A stretch of 64,000 nt of DNA from Rubrolithibacter sp043763625 (GTDB taxonomy: Bacteria; Bacteroidota; Bacteroidia; Sphingobacteriales; Sphingobacteriaceae): the NCBI GenBank assembly GCA_043763625.1, contig JAYULL010000030.1, positions 3,953 through 67,952 of the forward strand, read 5' to 3'. The stretch's first letter is position 1. Every line of letters begins with the position of its first letter. The position numbers and the translations under genes were made by a program. The notes under the pieces were generated by a model. The model was not told where the DNA came from. It saw nothing but the letters and a program-made list of their open reading frames with translations, and ran no database searches. Shown here in pieces: positions 9,396 to 17,216 of the stretch.

Positions 9396-9698
9396 ATGGA
9401 AAAGCTAATTGAAAAGAATCTTGAACAAATTCGCCGGATACTGAAGGCCCATGATGTCGAAGACGCCTATTTATTTGGTAGCGCTGCAAAAGGGACGATG
9501 AACTCCGGCAGTGATATTGATTTTCTAATTCGTTTCTCGGCCGATAAAGATGTGATCAAATATGCCGAAAATTATTTCGACCTGATGTATTCCCTGCAAG
9601 GACTGTTGAATCGTGAAGTTGAATTGCTTGAAGAAAGTACAATCAGCAGTCCGTATTTACTTCAAAGTATTAATAGCAATAAATTACCACTATTTTGA
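9396..9698 (+). CDS. MNT-type nucleotidyltransferase antitoxin
   Basis: Minimal nucleotidyltransferase of the MNT/HEPN toxin-antitoxin class. In known pairs the MNT partner neutralises the HEPN RNase by AMPylating or oligo-AMPylating it. The 100-residue protein has the pol-beta signature LFGSAAKGT (Gly28, Ser29) followed by SDIDFLI with Asp40 and Asp42 as metal ligands, all intact. The next gene, in overlapping phase, is a HEPN toxin broken by two stop codons, so this antitoxin probably has no functional target at this locus. It lies between two copies of the 3' end of the preceding GH gene and has its own candidate promoter, consistent with arrival by transfer. Confidence 0.85.
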   Translation: MEKLIEKNLEQIRRILKAHDVEDAYLFGSAAKGTMNSGSDIDFLIRFSADKDVIKYAENYFDLMYSLQGLLNREVELLEESTISSPYLLQSINSNKLPLF

Positions 9699-10012
9699 AT
9701 TTGGAAGAAAAAAAGCTGCTCTTAGACATCTTAACAGGCATATTCTCTATTGATGAACATTTAGAAGGCAAGAGAAATTTTTCTGAGTATAAAGCGAATA
9801 AAACAAAACGTTGAGCAGTAGAAAGGGAGCTCGAAATCATCGGAGAAGCGGTGAGCAAACTTTTAAAACTTAATCCTTAGATAAATATTTCTTTTGCACG
9901 ACAAATAGTAAACCTTCGGAACAAAGTAATTCATGCTTACGACAATGTAAATGATGTAATTATTTGGAACGTTGTTGTTAATCATTTACCTGTTTTAAAG
10001 TCAGAGACATAA
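9695..10012 (+). pseudogene. HEPN-domain (DUF86-like) toxin with two in-frame stops
   Basis: Reading from the TTG at 9695, which overlaps the MNT stop codon, the frame runs 105 codons to TAA at 10010-10012 but is interrupted by TGA (9815-9817) and TAG (9878-9880). The broken product matches DUF86/HEPN toxins: AVERELEIIGEAV in the centre, then NLRNKVIHAYD, which contains the HEPN R-x4-6-H RNase motif, then a VIIWNVVVNHLPVL tail. Because the RNxxxH motif and tail are still readable, the decay is recent or the stops arose under selection against the toxin. Confidence 0.8.
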
Positions 10013-10097
10013 GGTTTGTACGAAGAAAGTATATAGTTCCTTTTGCTATCCGGAAATTGAAACTAAGTGGTACTTTTTTGGAATGGGTATTTAACAG

Positions 10098-10215
10098 ATC
10101 CGACGGCTGCATGGAATTAGCTCGGGGAAGAAGCGTTTCTAAAATAAATAATTCGTTTCATGTGGATTGGAAAGAGCATTGGGCGAATGAGGTGGAATTT
10201 GGGTTTGAGAGGTAG
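10098..10215 (+). repeat. 118-bp duplicate of the 3' end of the GH gene at 5807-9349
   Basis: This stretch aligns without gaps to 9232-9349, ending at the same stop codon. I count 5 mismatches in 118 positions (96 % identity). Read in the GH frame, four of the five are silent (Ile, Lys, Ala and Glu codons) and one is a Lys to Arg change, so the copy evolved as part of a working gene before being stranded here. It lacks any start and is not a gene itself. With the original it brackets the MNT/HEPN pair. Confidence 0.9.
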
Positions 10216-10286
10216 TTTGGGAGGGTTGTGTAAAGGATTTGAACAGTCATGACACGCCTTATCTCTTCATTTTCAGATTGCTTTTG

Positions 10287-10294
10287 TATATTTG
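10287..10294 (+). promoter_or_regulatory. Candidate -7 element (TATATTTG) for the antitoxin-like gene
   Basis: TATATTTG fits the TAnnTTTG consensus and ends 16 bases before the ATG at 10311. No matching -33 box was found. Confidence 0.35.
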
Positions 10295-10310
10295 ATTCAG
10301 TAGTCGGATT

Positions 10311-10544
10311 ATGAAAGCAGACCTTAACATATCGCTAACATTTAGTCAAATTTTAAATTTAGTAAAGCAATTGCCGAAGCAACAAAAAATCCGGTTAACA
10401 CAAGAGTTGGAAAGAGAGGCTATTGAAAGTAAGCTATCACACATTCTCACTTCTTTTAAGACTGATGATCTGTCACAGGAGGTAATCGACACTGAAGTGG
10501 AAGCTGTTAGGCGAGAACTTTATGAGCGGTCGCAAAAGAGTTAA
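10311..10544 (+). CDS. Small antitoxin-like protein (VapB-like, orphan)
   Basis: A 77-residue protein with an N-terminal segment resembling those of small type II antitoxins in Bacteroidota and cyanobacteria (FSQILNLVKQLPKQQKIRL, about residues 11-29) and a charged helical C-terminus (VIDTEVEAVRRELY). Such genes normally overlap a PIN-domain VapC toxin. Here an overlapping frame starts at ATG 10522 with MSGRKRVKVIF, which could be the first strand of a PIN domain, but the DTN motif that should follow is missing and the frame ends at 10659 inside the next gene. I read this as an antitoxin whose toxin has been deleted; the family assignment is by resemblance only. Confidence 0.5.
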   Translation: MKADLNISLTFSQILNLVKQLPKQQKIRLTQELEREAIESKLSHILTSFKTDDLSQEVIDTEVEAVRRELYERSQKS

Positions 10545-10624
10545 AGTTATTTTCGTCATTGCAACCATTAAACTGACGAGTAAAAAATTAGACTTAGCTC
10601 ACGACATAAGGAAGATGTTAAAGT

Positions 10625-11248
10625 ATGAGTTGGAAAAAGAAAGATACTTACGAAGTTGAGGAACATCCGTTTGAAACGTTCGTTCCTTCAAATGCCAGAT
10701 ATTTAATCATTGGCACATTCCCAACTCACAAAGACAATTTCAGGTTTAAGTTTTTCTATTCAGGAAAAGACAATTCATTTTGGAGCATTATTGAAAAGGT
10801 TTTTAATCATTCCTTTAAATACAACGATGGAGATAAAGCCGTAGAGGAAAGAAAGACATTTCTTAAATCAAGGGAAATTGGTATAACAGATATGTACGAA
10901 AAGTGCTACCGAAAAAATAACTTTTCCATTGACGAAAACTTGTTTCCAATTATCCTGAAAGATATTTTTTCAATATTGGATGAAAACACTTCTATCAAAA
11001 GTATAATTCTTACAAGCAGAACAGAAATATTTGGGGCATTAGGGCTTTTGAAAACTTACTTTTTACAAAAGGGTTTAGAATTAGAACAACCTGAAAAACG
11101 GCATGACAAAGTTTTGGAAGGAGGTTTTATTTATAAAGAAAGAGAGATTGAAGTTTTAGTTCCTTATTCTCCATCGGCAAGAGTATTTGAAAGTAATAAT
11201 ATTACACCTGATGAAGTAGTGCAGATGTATAGACATTGTTTAACCTAA
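10625..11248 (+). CDS. Uracil-DNA glycosylase superfamily protein (hypoxanthine/mismatch-glycosylase-like)
   Basis: A 207-residue protein with the layout of the UDG superfamily. Motif 1 is represented by LIIGTFPTHKDNFRF (residues about 27-41), followed by FFYSGKDNSFWSIIEKVF, which resembles the YY-N-FW segment of single-domain mismatch or deoxyinosine glycosylases. The C-terminal motif is PYSPSARVF, with SPS in the place of the HPS/NPS loop that reads the base. The usual role is excision of deaminated or mispaired bases, but members without the classical Asp/His can have other roles, and the catalytic residue here is not certain. It has a purine-rich AAGGAAG ribosome site. It precedes the DUF488 pair on the same strand and may form a cassette with it. 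Confidence 0.65.
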   Translation: MSWKKKDTYEVEEHPFETFVPSNARYLIIGTFPTHKDNFRFKFFYSGKDNSFWSIIEKVFNHSFKYNDGDKAVEERKTFLKSREIGITDMYEKCYRKNNFSIDENLFPIILKDIFSILDENTSIKSIILTSRTEIFGALGLLKTYFLQKGLELEQPEKRHDKVLEGGFIYKEREIEVLVPYSPSARVFESNNITPDEVVQMYRHCLT

Positions 11249-11284
11249 TGAACAAAAGTACATCGAAAGAAGTAACGGTTTCGC

Positions 11285-11315
11285 TTGATGGGCCCCTTTA
11301 AAAATAGTACTTTTG
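11285..11315 (+). promoter_or_regulatory. Candidate promoter of the DUF488 pair (CTTG - 20 bp - TACTTTTG)
   Basis: TACTTTTG at 11308-11315 matches TAnnTTTG, and a TTG at 11285-11287 lies 20 bases upstream, close to the 19-21 base spacing of Bacteroidota -33/-7 promoters. Transcription would start at about 11320, that is, at or next to the GTG start codon, which would make the message leaderless. Confidence 0.45.
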
Positions 11316-11319
11316 TATT

Positions 11320-12204
11320 GTGTTTTATAGAAGAAAAGTAATCTTGTCTTTACTACAACTATTTGATGGTCAATTAGATAAAATTCGCCTCCAAAAGTTG
11401 TTGTTCCTATTTGCCAACAAGCAAGCCAAAGCTGAGTATGATTTTATCCCTTATAAGTTTGGTTGTTACTCCTATTCCGCCAATGCCGATATGACGGCAA
11501 TGGTAACAAGGGGCTTTTTAAATGAGGATGAGAAAATCTTTGAAAAGAAAGACAAAACCGACTACCTGAAACAACTGAAACCTGCCGACCTTAAACTGCT
11601 GCAAGAAGTAAAAGCCATTTACGGAAAAATGAGTGCAACGGCTTTGATGAAGCATACCTACATCAACTTTCCATTTTATGCCACACGGAGCGAAGCAGCT
11701 GAAAATATTTTAACCAAAGACGAATTAGAAAAAGTAACTAAAGCCAAACCAGACGTAAACAAAACAGTGCTTTTTACCATCGGTTACGAAAGCATTTCGC
11801 TGGAAGAATATTTGGTTCGGTTGCTGAAGAATGATGTGAAGGTTTTGGTGGATGTTCGTAACAATCCGTTGAGCTTGAAATACGGCTTTAGCAAAAGTCA
11901 ATTGAAAAAATACTGTGCAAGTTTGGGCATTGAATATGTGCATATTCCCGAAGTAGGCATACAATCTGACCAACGCCAGGAACTGAACACACAAAGTGAT
12001 TACGATAAGTTGTTTACCCTTTACCGTAAAAATAACTTGAGTAAAACAACTGATTCGCAAAACGACATCCTGAAATTATTGAAGAAACACAAACGAATAG
12101 CGTTAACTTGTTTTGAGGCGAACATTTGTCAGTGCCACCGCAAGCATTTGGCCGAAGCGATTGAAACCCTACCTGAATTCAATTATGAAGTAGAACACAT
12201 CTAA
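11320..12204 (+). CDS. SocA/Panacea-like N-terminal domain fused to DUF488
   Basis: Two-domain protein of 294 residues. Residues about 5-75 (KIRLQKLLFLFANKQAKAEY, then IPYKFGCYSYS) resemble the Panacea/SocA (DUF4065) fold used by antitoxins and proteolysis adaptors. Residues about 145-294 form a DUF488 domain: TIGYESISLEEYLVRLL, VLVDVRNNP, HIPEVGI and the C-terminal TCFEANICQCHRKHLAEAI, which carries the DUF488 Cys/His cluster. DUF488 has no settled activity. The start is GTG at 11320 and the next gene begins 3 bases after its stop, so the two are almost surely co-translated. In DNA-metabolism and defence neighbourhoods DUF488 proteins recur, but function here is inference. Confidence 0.7.
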   Translation: MFYRRKVILSLLQLFDGQLDKIRLQKLLFLFANKQAKAEYDFIPYKFGCYSYSANADMTAMVTRGFLNEDEKIFEKKDKTDYLKQLKPADLKLLQEVKAIYGKMSATALMKHTYINFPFYATRSEAAENILTKDELEKVTKAKPDVNKTVLFTIGYESISLEEYLVRLLKNDVKVLVDVRNNPLSLKYGFSKSQLKKYCASLGIEYVHIPEVGIQSDQRQELNTQSDYDKLFTLYRKNNLSKTTDSQNDILKLLKKHKRIALTCFEANICQCHRKHLAEAIETLPEFNYEVEHI

Positions 12205-12207
12205 CTG

Positions 12208-13020
12208 ATGGCGTTAACGAAAGTATTGATCACGGTAAAGACCTACCCAACACTTTCCGCCAAGTATGATGAACTGGTTTGCACAGCAGGTTTTAAAGAA
12301 GATGGCACTTGGATACGACTTTACCCAGTTCCGTTCCGCAAAAAATCTTACAACGAGCAATACAAAAAATACGATTGGATTGAAGTTGATTTGGTAAAAA
12401 ACACCAGCGATTTCAGACCTAATAGTTTCCGTCCCAAAAGCATTGACACCGAAATAAAAGTTGTTGGTCACATTGACACCGCCAACAATTGGGAGGAACG
12501 CAAAAAAATCTGCTTAGGAAAAATCTATTACAACCTCACAGAGCTAATAGCAGAAGCTAAGAACAAAGCCACCTGCAGTTCGTTAGCCGTTTTCAAGCCA
12601 ACAGAGATTTTAGATTTCACAGCCGAGTTGGTGGACCGTGAGTGGGACAAAGACAAATTAGCCAAACTGAACCAACTCAACCTTTTTGAAACCAACAAAG
12701 AAGGACAATTTGAAGTAGTGCAAAAATTGCCTTACAAATTCAGGTTCATTTTCAAAGACAATCAGGGAACTGAAAGCCGTATGATGATTGAAGATTGGGA
12801 AACAGGACAACTTTACTGGAACTGCCTTTCTCGACACGAAGGAGACGAGCAAAAAGCCATTGCAGATGTTCGCAAAAAATACTTTGACGACTTTGCCAAA
12901 ACCAAAGACCTGCATTTTTTCTTAGGCACGACACAGGCACATCATCATGTTTCATTAAACCCCTTTATCATAATCGGGACGTTTCAACCTAAGATAGAAT
13001 TACAAACGAAATTGTTTTAG
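12208..13020 (+). CDS. Conserved protein of unknown function, partner of the DUF488 protein
   Basis: A 270-residue protein that I do not recognise by family name. It begins KVLITVKTYPTLSAKYDELV and is rich in basic and aromatic residues (FKEDGTWIRLYPVPFRKKSY, then YDWIEVDLVKNTSDFRPNSF). It has no signal peptide or membrane segment, so it is cytoplasmic. The C-terminal part ends in FFLGTTQAHHHVSLNPFIIIGTF, with three consecutive histidines that could bind metal. It starts 3 bases downstream of the DUF488 gene, which implies a fixed stoichiometric partnership. A nucleic-acid-related role is a guess from context (UDG-like gene upstream) rather than from motifs. Confidence 0.6.
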   Translation: MALTKVLITVKTYPTLSAKYDELVCTAGFKEDGTWIRLYPVPFRKKSYNEQYKKYDWIEVDLVKNTSDFRPNSFRPKSIDTEIKVVGHIDTANNWEERKKICLGKIYYNLTELIAEAKNKATCSSLAVFKPTEILDFTAELVDREWDKDKLAKLNQLNLFETNKEGQFEVVQKLPYKFRFIFKDNQGTESRMMIEDWETGQLYWNCLSRHEGDEQKAIADVRKKYFDDFAKTKDLHFFLGTTQAHHHVSLNPFIIIGTFQPKIELQTKLF

Positions 13021-13435
13021 CCCATGCACAAAGCACACACATTGACAAGTCGCACCAATGTAATAACAGACAGAACGAGCTGGTAACACCAGATTTAAGA
13101 AATTGGCGTTCAGTGGTTAAATGAGCATTTGTGCTTCGTATCAGGTCTAGTGCTAGCAGACAGTTTTGTGCTTCGAAATCGCCAACTTCTTGTAGCAAGA
13201 CGTTAACAATTGCAAAAGCCGCTCCCCTGTCACTTTTTCTCCCCCTGCGAACCGAAACATTTCCCATCCCCAAAATTCTAACCCAATTACCTGCTTCCCT
13301 ATTTCCGGCTTCATCATTTGCTTTAAAAAAGCCATACAAGTAGTGATTAATCACGAACCTTAACCGTTAAAATTCGTTAACGTACTTTTTCGAGCACCGG
13401 TCTTTTTGTTCTACTTGTAGATTGTACACAATTTA
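13021..13435. other. 415-bp gene-free stretch with short hairpin and direct repeat
   Basis: No convincing coding frame. The region holds a CTGGTAACACCAG hairpin (13079-13091), an 11-base direct repeat TTTGTGCTTCG at 13128-13138 and 13165-13175, and AGACGTTAACAATT near 13198. The arrangement recalls cassette-end recombination sites that follow promoterless accessory genes, but I cannot fold a complete attC. The remainder up to the ATG at 13436 has no recognisable promoter. Confidence 0.3.
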
Positions 13436-16159
13436 ATGCGTAATCGTTTAGTAAAGCTTTTATTGGTTTTAATTCTTTTTATAACCGTTAAAGGCGTTTA
13501 TAATGCAAAAGGGTATTCGATAGATAAAACCAAGGCAGATAAAAATGACGGACTGAAGCTCGTAAAAAATAATTCAACGTCTCCTGTGCCTGTTGCCGGT
13601 TTCACTTTTGTTTCGGGCGATTGCCCTTCAACCGCCGTTCGATTTACCAATACTTCTTCCGGTGATTCACTTACTTATCTGTGGAATTTCGGCGATGCTA
13701 CTTCAAGTAACAATACATCCACGGCGGTTAATCCCGTTCATACTTTTGTAGGGACATTTGGCGCCGGAACACAGACTTTTGCGGTAAAACTTACGGTTAC
13801 CGATACTGCAGGTGCCACGGCTCAATTTTTAGCAAATATTACCATGAAGCAGTCGCCGGATGCGCGGCTCACGGGTACAGGTTCACGAACCTTTAACGGC
13901 TCTCGCTATTTTGCGCAATGTGCAACCGGTAACGTCACTTTTGATTTCACGAATAGCTCTTCTACCGTAAGTACGAATACAAACTACCAAATACAATGGG
14001 GAGACGGCTCGCCTGCGTATCAAGCCGCCTCTTTTCAAAACATTTCTCATGTATATCGCCCGGGGTTTTATTCGTTAAGATTCAGCGTTACCGGCAATAA
14101 CGGGTGTACTCGTGTCCAGCGGTATTCTGTTTTTGTGGGCCAAAGTCCTTCAATATCGGCAGGTGTTCCTTCGTCTACAAATTTATGTACGGGAGATTTC
14201 TTTAGTGTTCGGATAACCGGCGCCACGGGAAATTCTCCGGGCACAGTTTACCGTGTAAGGTATAGCGACGGGAGCGTAAGAACTTACCCTACTTTGCCAG
14301 ACACCGTGATGCATGCTTTTTTAACCGGCTCTTTCGGGAAAACGGTGGGTTTTAACGCGTCTACCTTTAATAACGCATATTCTGTAGTTGTAGAAGCTTT
14401 AAATCCTTGCGGAAGCGATACAGATACTATTGCGCCTGTTTACGTTTCGGAAAGACAACCGGCAAAGTTTACAAGTTCTGCTGATACCGTTTGCGTAAAT
14501 ACTGTTAAGGAGTTCTCTTACAATGATATTCTCGGCAACAGCGTATCATCCTCGGGTAGGGGCTCGCTCAATAAAATAGTATGGAAAATTTCTCCCGCAA
14601 CAGGGTTTACTATCGACAGCGGCAGCACCGGTACTGATGCGAGCAACGATCATATAAATTGGAGTGAGGGTTCTAAAAAGATTAAAGTAAGGTTTATCGG
14701 CCCGGATACTTATACGGTTACCTTAAAAACCGGGAATGCAGCTTGCGGAACTGATTCAGTACAAAAACTTGTTTGTGTTAATGCGCAGCCCCTTGCTTCT
14801 TTTGATGTTGACAAAACCACCGGCTGTTTCCCTCTTGTTGTGAAAACAGCTAATACATCTACCTTACCACAATGTGGAAATAATATTTACAATTGGTCAG
14901 TGTCTTTTTCTGATCCCTTAAACTGTGGAAGCAGCAGCACTTTTTCTTATATAAACGGTACCGATGCGACTTCAAAAAATCCTGAATTTAGTTTCAATGC
15001 TCCCGGATCGTATAGCCTAACTTTAACGGTAACAAGCCCGGGCGGTTGTGTATCATCTCCCGGTACAACGCAAATTGAAGTAAAAGATCATCCTAATATT
15101 ACCTTGGCATTAGACAGTACGGCTTGTCAAAACTCGGAGATTTTACCTGCGGTAATTTTAAACTCCTGCTATAATACAGATCTTAGTTATAAATGGACTT
15201 TCGAGGGCGGCACTCCTTCGTCATCAACTTCTACAAACCCCGGACCTATCGTTTACAATACTCCCGGAAATTATTTAATAAAACTCTCGGTTAAAGGCAG
15301 TTGTGACTCCGCTGTGAGTAGTAAAACGATTCGAATTGCTCCCGCTATCTCTAATAATGTAATCAGCGGGGCCCAAGATATTTGCTTCGGCGATCGTGCC
15401 GCACCCATAACACAAAAAGGGGATTTGATAGCAGGTGGCACCGGGAATTATTTATATCGATGGGAATATATGAGGTGGGGCAGCGCAGGCTGGAACGAAG
15501 TTGAAAATGCTGCAAACTTAGACTATACGCCCGGAGAACTGCCGGAAAGCACTTCCTTTAGGCGTATTGTAGTTAGCGGAAGTTGCGCTGATACTTCCGG
15601 TAAAGTAACAATTATGGTCCGACCCGTTCTTACTAATTATAGCCTTTTAAGCGATGACCAAAAAGTGGCAAAGATGCAAACTCCGGAAAAAATAATCGGT
15701 GACGTACCTTTAGGAGGAACAGGTAAATATACTTTTGTTTGGGAGAGATCAGCGGATAATACCGATTGGAAAACAATCGCCGATGCAACTTCAAACGACT
15801 ACGGACCCCCTCCTCTTTCGGAAACAACTTTCTTCAGGCGGAAAACATTTAGCGGAACTTGCTCGGCAGTCTCTTCGCCGATTGCGGTTAGTGTTTTTAA
15901 CAATAGTGTTAACATATTTTCGCCAAACAACGATGGGATCAACGATACATGGTACCTGCCCGTGCCTGCTGACGATGCTACTGTGCATGTGCGAGTATTC
16001 AATCGCTTCGGGAATATTGTTTATGAAAGCAAAGGGGCGTTTGTGCCATGGAATGGGGAGTTTAAGGGGAAGAAGGTACTTGCCGGAACGTTCTATTATT
16101 TAATAACGTATGACGGGGGTAAAAGCAAAAAAAGCGGATCAATTACAGTAATTTATTAG
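13436..16159 (+). CDS. PKD-repeat surface protein with T9SS type B (CHU_C) sorting domain
   Basis: Exported adhesin-like protein of 907 residues. A signal peptide is seen at the N-terminus (RLVKLLLVLILFITVKG). Residues about 50-640 contain several PKD-type beta domains, recognised from patterns such as YLWNFGDATSSNN, YQIQWGDGSPAY and YKWTFEGGTPSSS, rich in Thr/Ser and with regularly placed cysteines. The C-terminal 85 residues start with IFSPNNDGINDTWYLP and continue RVFNRFGNIVYES, WNGEFKGKKVLAGTFYYLI, the gliding-motility-type CTD that directs type IX secretion. It is therefore expected on the outer surface or released. No catalytic domain is visible; adhesion or matrix binding is the likely role. 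It stands alone between unrelated genes. Confidence 0.9.
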   Translation: MRNRLVKLLLVLILFITVKGVYNAKGYSIDKTKADKNDGLKLVKNNSTSPVPVAGFTFVSGDCPSTAVRFTNTSSGDSLTYLWNFGDATSSNNTSTAVNPVHTFVGTFGAGTQTFAVKLTVTDTAGATAQFLANITMKQSPDARLTGTGSRTFNGSRYFAQCATGNVTFDFTNSSSTVSTNTNYQIQWGDGSPAYQAASFQNISHVYRPGFYSLRFSVTGNNGCTRVQRYSVFVGQSPSISAGVPSSTNLCTGDFFSVRITGATGNSPGTVYRVRYSDGSVRTYPTLPDTVMHAFLTGSFGKTVGFNASTFNNAYSVVVEALNPCGSDTDTIAPVYVSERQPAKFTSSADTVCVNTVKEFSYNDILGNSVSSSGRGSLNKIVWKISPATGFTIDSGSTGTDASNDHINWSEGSKKIKVRFIGPDTYTVTLKTGNAACGTDSVQKLVCVNAQPLASFDVDKTTGCFPLVVKTANTSTLPQCGNNIYNWSVSFSDPLNCGSSSTFSYINGTDATSKNPEFSFNAPGSYSLTLTVTSPGGCVSSPGTTQIEVKDHPNITLALDSTACQNSEILPAVILNSCYNTDLSYKWTFEGGTPSSSTSTNPGPIVYNTPGNYLIKLSVKGSCDSAVSSKTIRIAPAISNNVISGAQDICFGDRAAPITQKGDLIAGGTGNYLYRWEYMRWGSAGWNEVENAANLDYTPGELPESTSFRRIVVSGSCADTSGKVTIMVRPVLTNYSLLSDDQKVAKMQTPEKIIGDVPLGGTGKYTFVWERSADNTDWKTIADATSNDYGPPPLSETTFFRRKTFSGTCSAVSSPIAVSVFNNSVNIFSPNNDGINDTWYLPVPADDATVHVRVFNRFGNIVYESKGAFVPWNGEFKGKKVLAGTFYYLITYDGGKSKKSGSITVIY

Positions 16160-16363
16160 TTGAATCCGGTTGATATTTAGAATGCACAAAGGCAAAAAAT
16201 CACCGGCCTTCTACCGATTTATTCTTTGATCGATAAATTTCTTTTTAGCCCATATACTTTTATAAATCATCCTTTTTTTATGATCTTGCATAACTTGCAG
16301 TTAATTTGTATTAATTGCTCGGTGCTTACCTAACTGTAAGAACTATAAACCATACACTTAAAC

Positions 16364-17137
16364 ATGAATGTTTCCTTTAAAAATCAAGTGGCTATTGTAA
16401 CCGGAGCAGGTCAAGGTATCGGGCTGGAAATTTGCCGGCAATTAGCACAAAGCGGAAGTAAAGTTTTGCTCAACGATGTAAATGACGAACTAACGGAAAA
16501 AGCTGTTGAAAATGTCAACGCTATAACTCCGAATTCATGTATCGGGTTAACAGGAAATGCCGGCGAACCCGAATTCATCAGGCAAATGGTAAAAACAGCG
16601 GTCGAAAAATTCGGGGGCCTTAATATCGCGGTAGCAAATGCCGGAATTACTTTGTTCGGCGATTTTTTGACTTATCCTCAAGATTCGTTCGAAAAAGTGC
16701 TCGACACCAATTTAGGCGGCAGCTTTTTTTTGGCTCAGGCGGCAGCAAAGCAAATGATATTACAAAAGAGCGGCGGGAGTATTTTGTTTATGTCGTCAGT
16801 AACGGGTCATCAGGCTCATAAGAATCTTGCTGCCTACGGAATGACGAAAGCTGCACTCGAAATGTTAGCAAAAAATTTAGTAATCGAACTTTCTCCTTAC
16901 GGGATAACGGTTAACGCCGTTGCACCGGGAGCCACCATGACCGAGCGAACTGCCGAGGACGCAGAATATGATAGAACATGGTCTGAAATTACCCCTATCG
17001 GCCATACGGCACTTCCTGCAGATATTGCACATTCGGTTCTGTTTTTAGTTTCGGACAAGGCAAAACACATTACGGGCCAGAGTTTGGTAATTGACGGAGG
17101 TTGGACAGCTGTGAGTCCGTCGCCGTATAAAGACTAA
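16364..17137 (+). CDS. SDR-family NAD(P)-dependent oxidoreductase
   Basis: Classical short-chain dehydrogenase of 257 residues. The cofactor loop TGAGQGIG lies at 13-20, ANAG at 91-94, the catalytic Ser145 in MSSVTGH, and the YxxxK pair Tyr158/Lys162 in AAYGMTKAALEM; the C-terminal QSLVIDGGW is typical of FabG-like and sugar/polyol dehydrogenases. All catalytic residues are present. The Asn-Asp (LNDVND) after the second strand leaves NAD versus NADP open. It is followed 79 bases downstream by a GH140-like gene on the same strand, so oxidation of a released sugar is plausible. A fatty-acid role is less likely given the context. Confidence 0.85.
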   Translation: MNVSFKNQVAIVTGAGQGIGLEICRQLAQSGSKVLLNDVNDELTEKAVENVNAITPNSCIGLTGNAGEPEFIRQMVKTAVEKFGGLNIAVANAGITLFGDFLTYPQDSFEKVLDTNLGGSFFLAQAAAKQMILQKSGGSILFMSSVTGHQAHKNLAAYGMTKAALEMLAKNLVIELSPYGITVNAVAPGATMTERTAEDAEYDRTWSEITPIGHTALPADIAHSVLFLVSDKAKHITGQSLVIDGGWTAVSPSPYKD

Positions 17138-17216
17138 CACAGGGATATTCCTTTCGGAGAAGAAGAGAAATTTCTTAGGCCTTATCGATAGCCGTAACCC
17201 TTTTAAAAGAAATCTT

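Noticed and set aside
13131..13343. A 70-residue plus-strand frame in the gap before the PKD gene
   Set aside because: No ribosome site, low-complexity Ser/Pro/Leu composition and no protein-like pattern; the region is better read as non-coding with short repeats.
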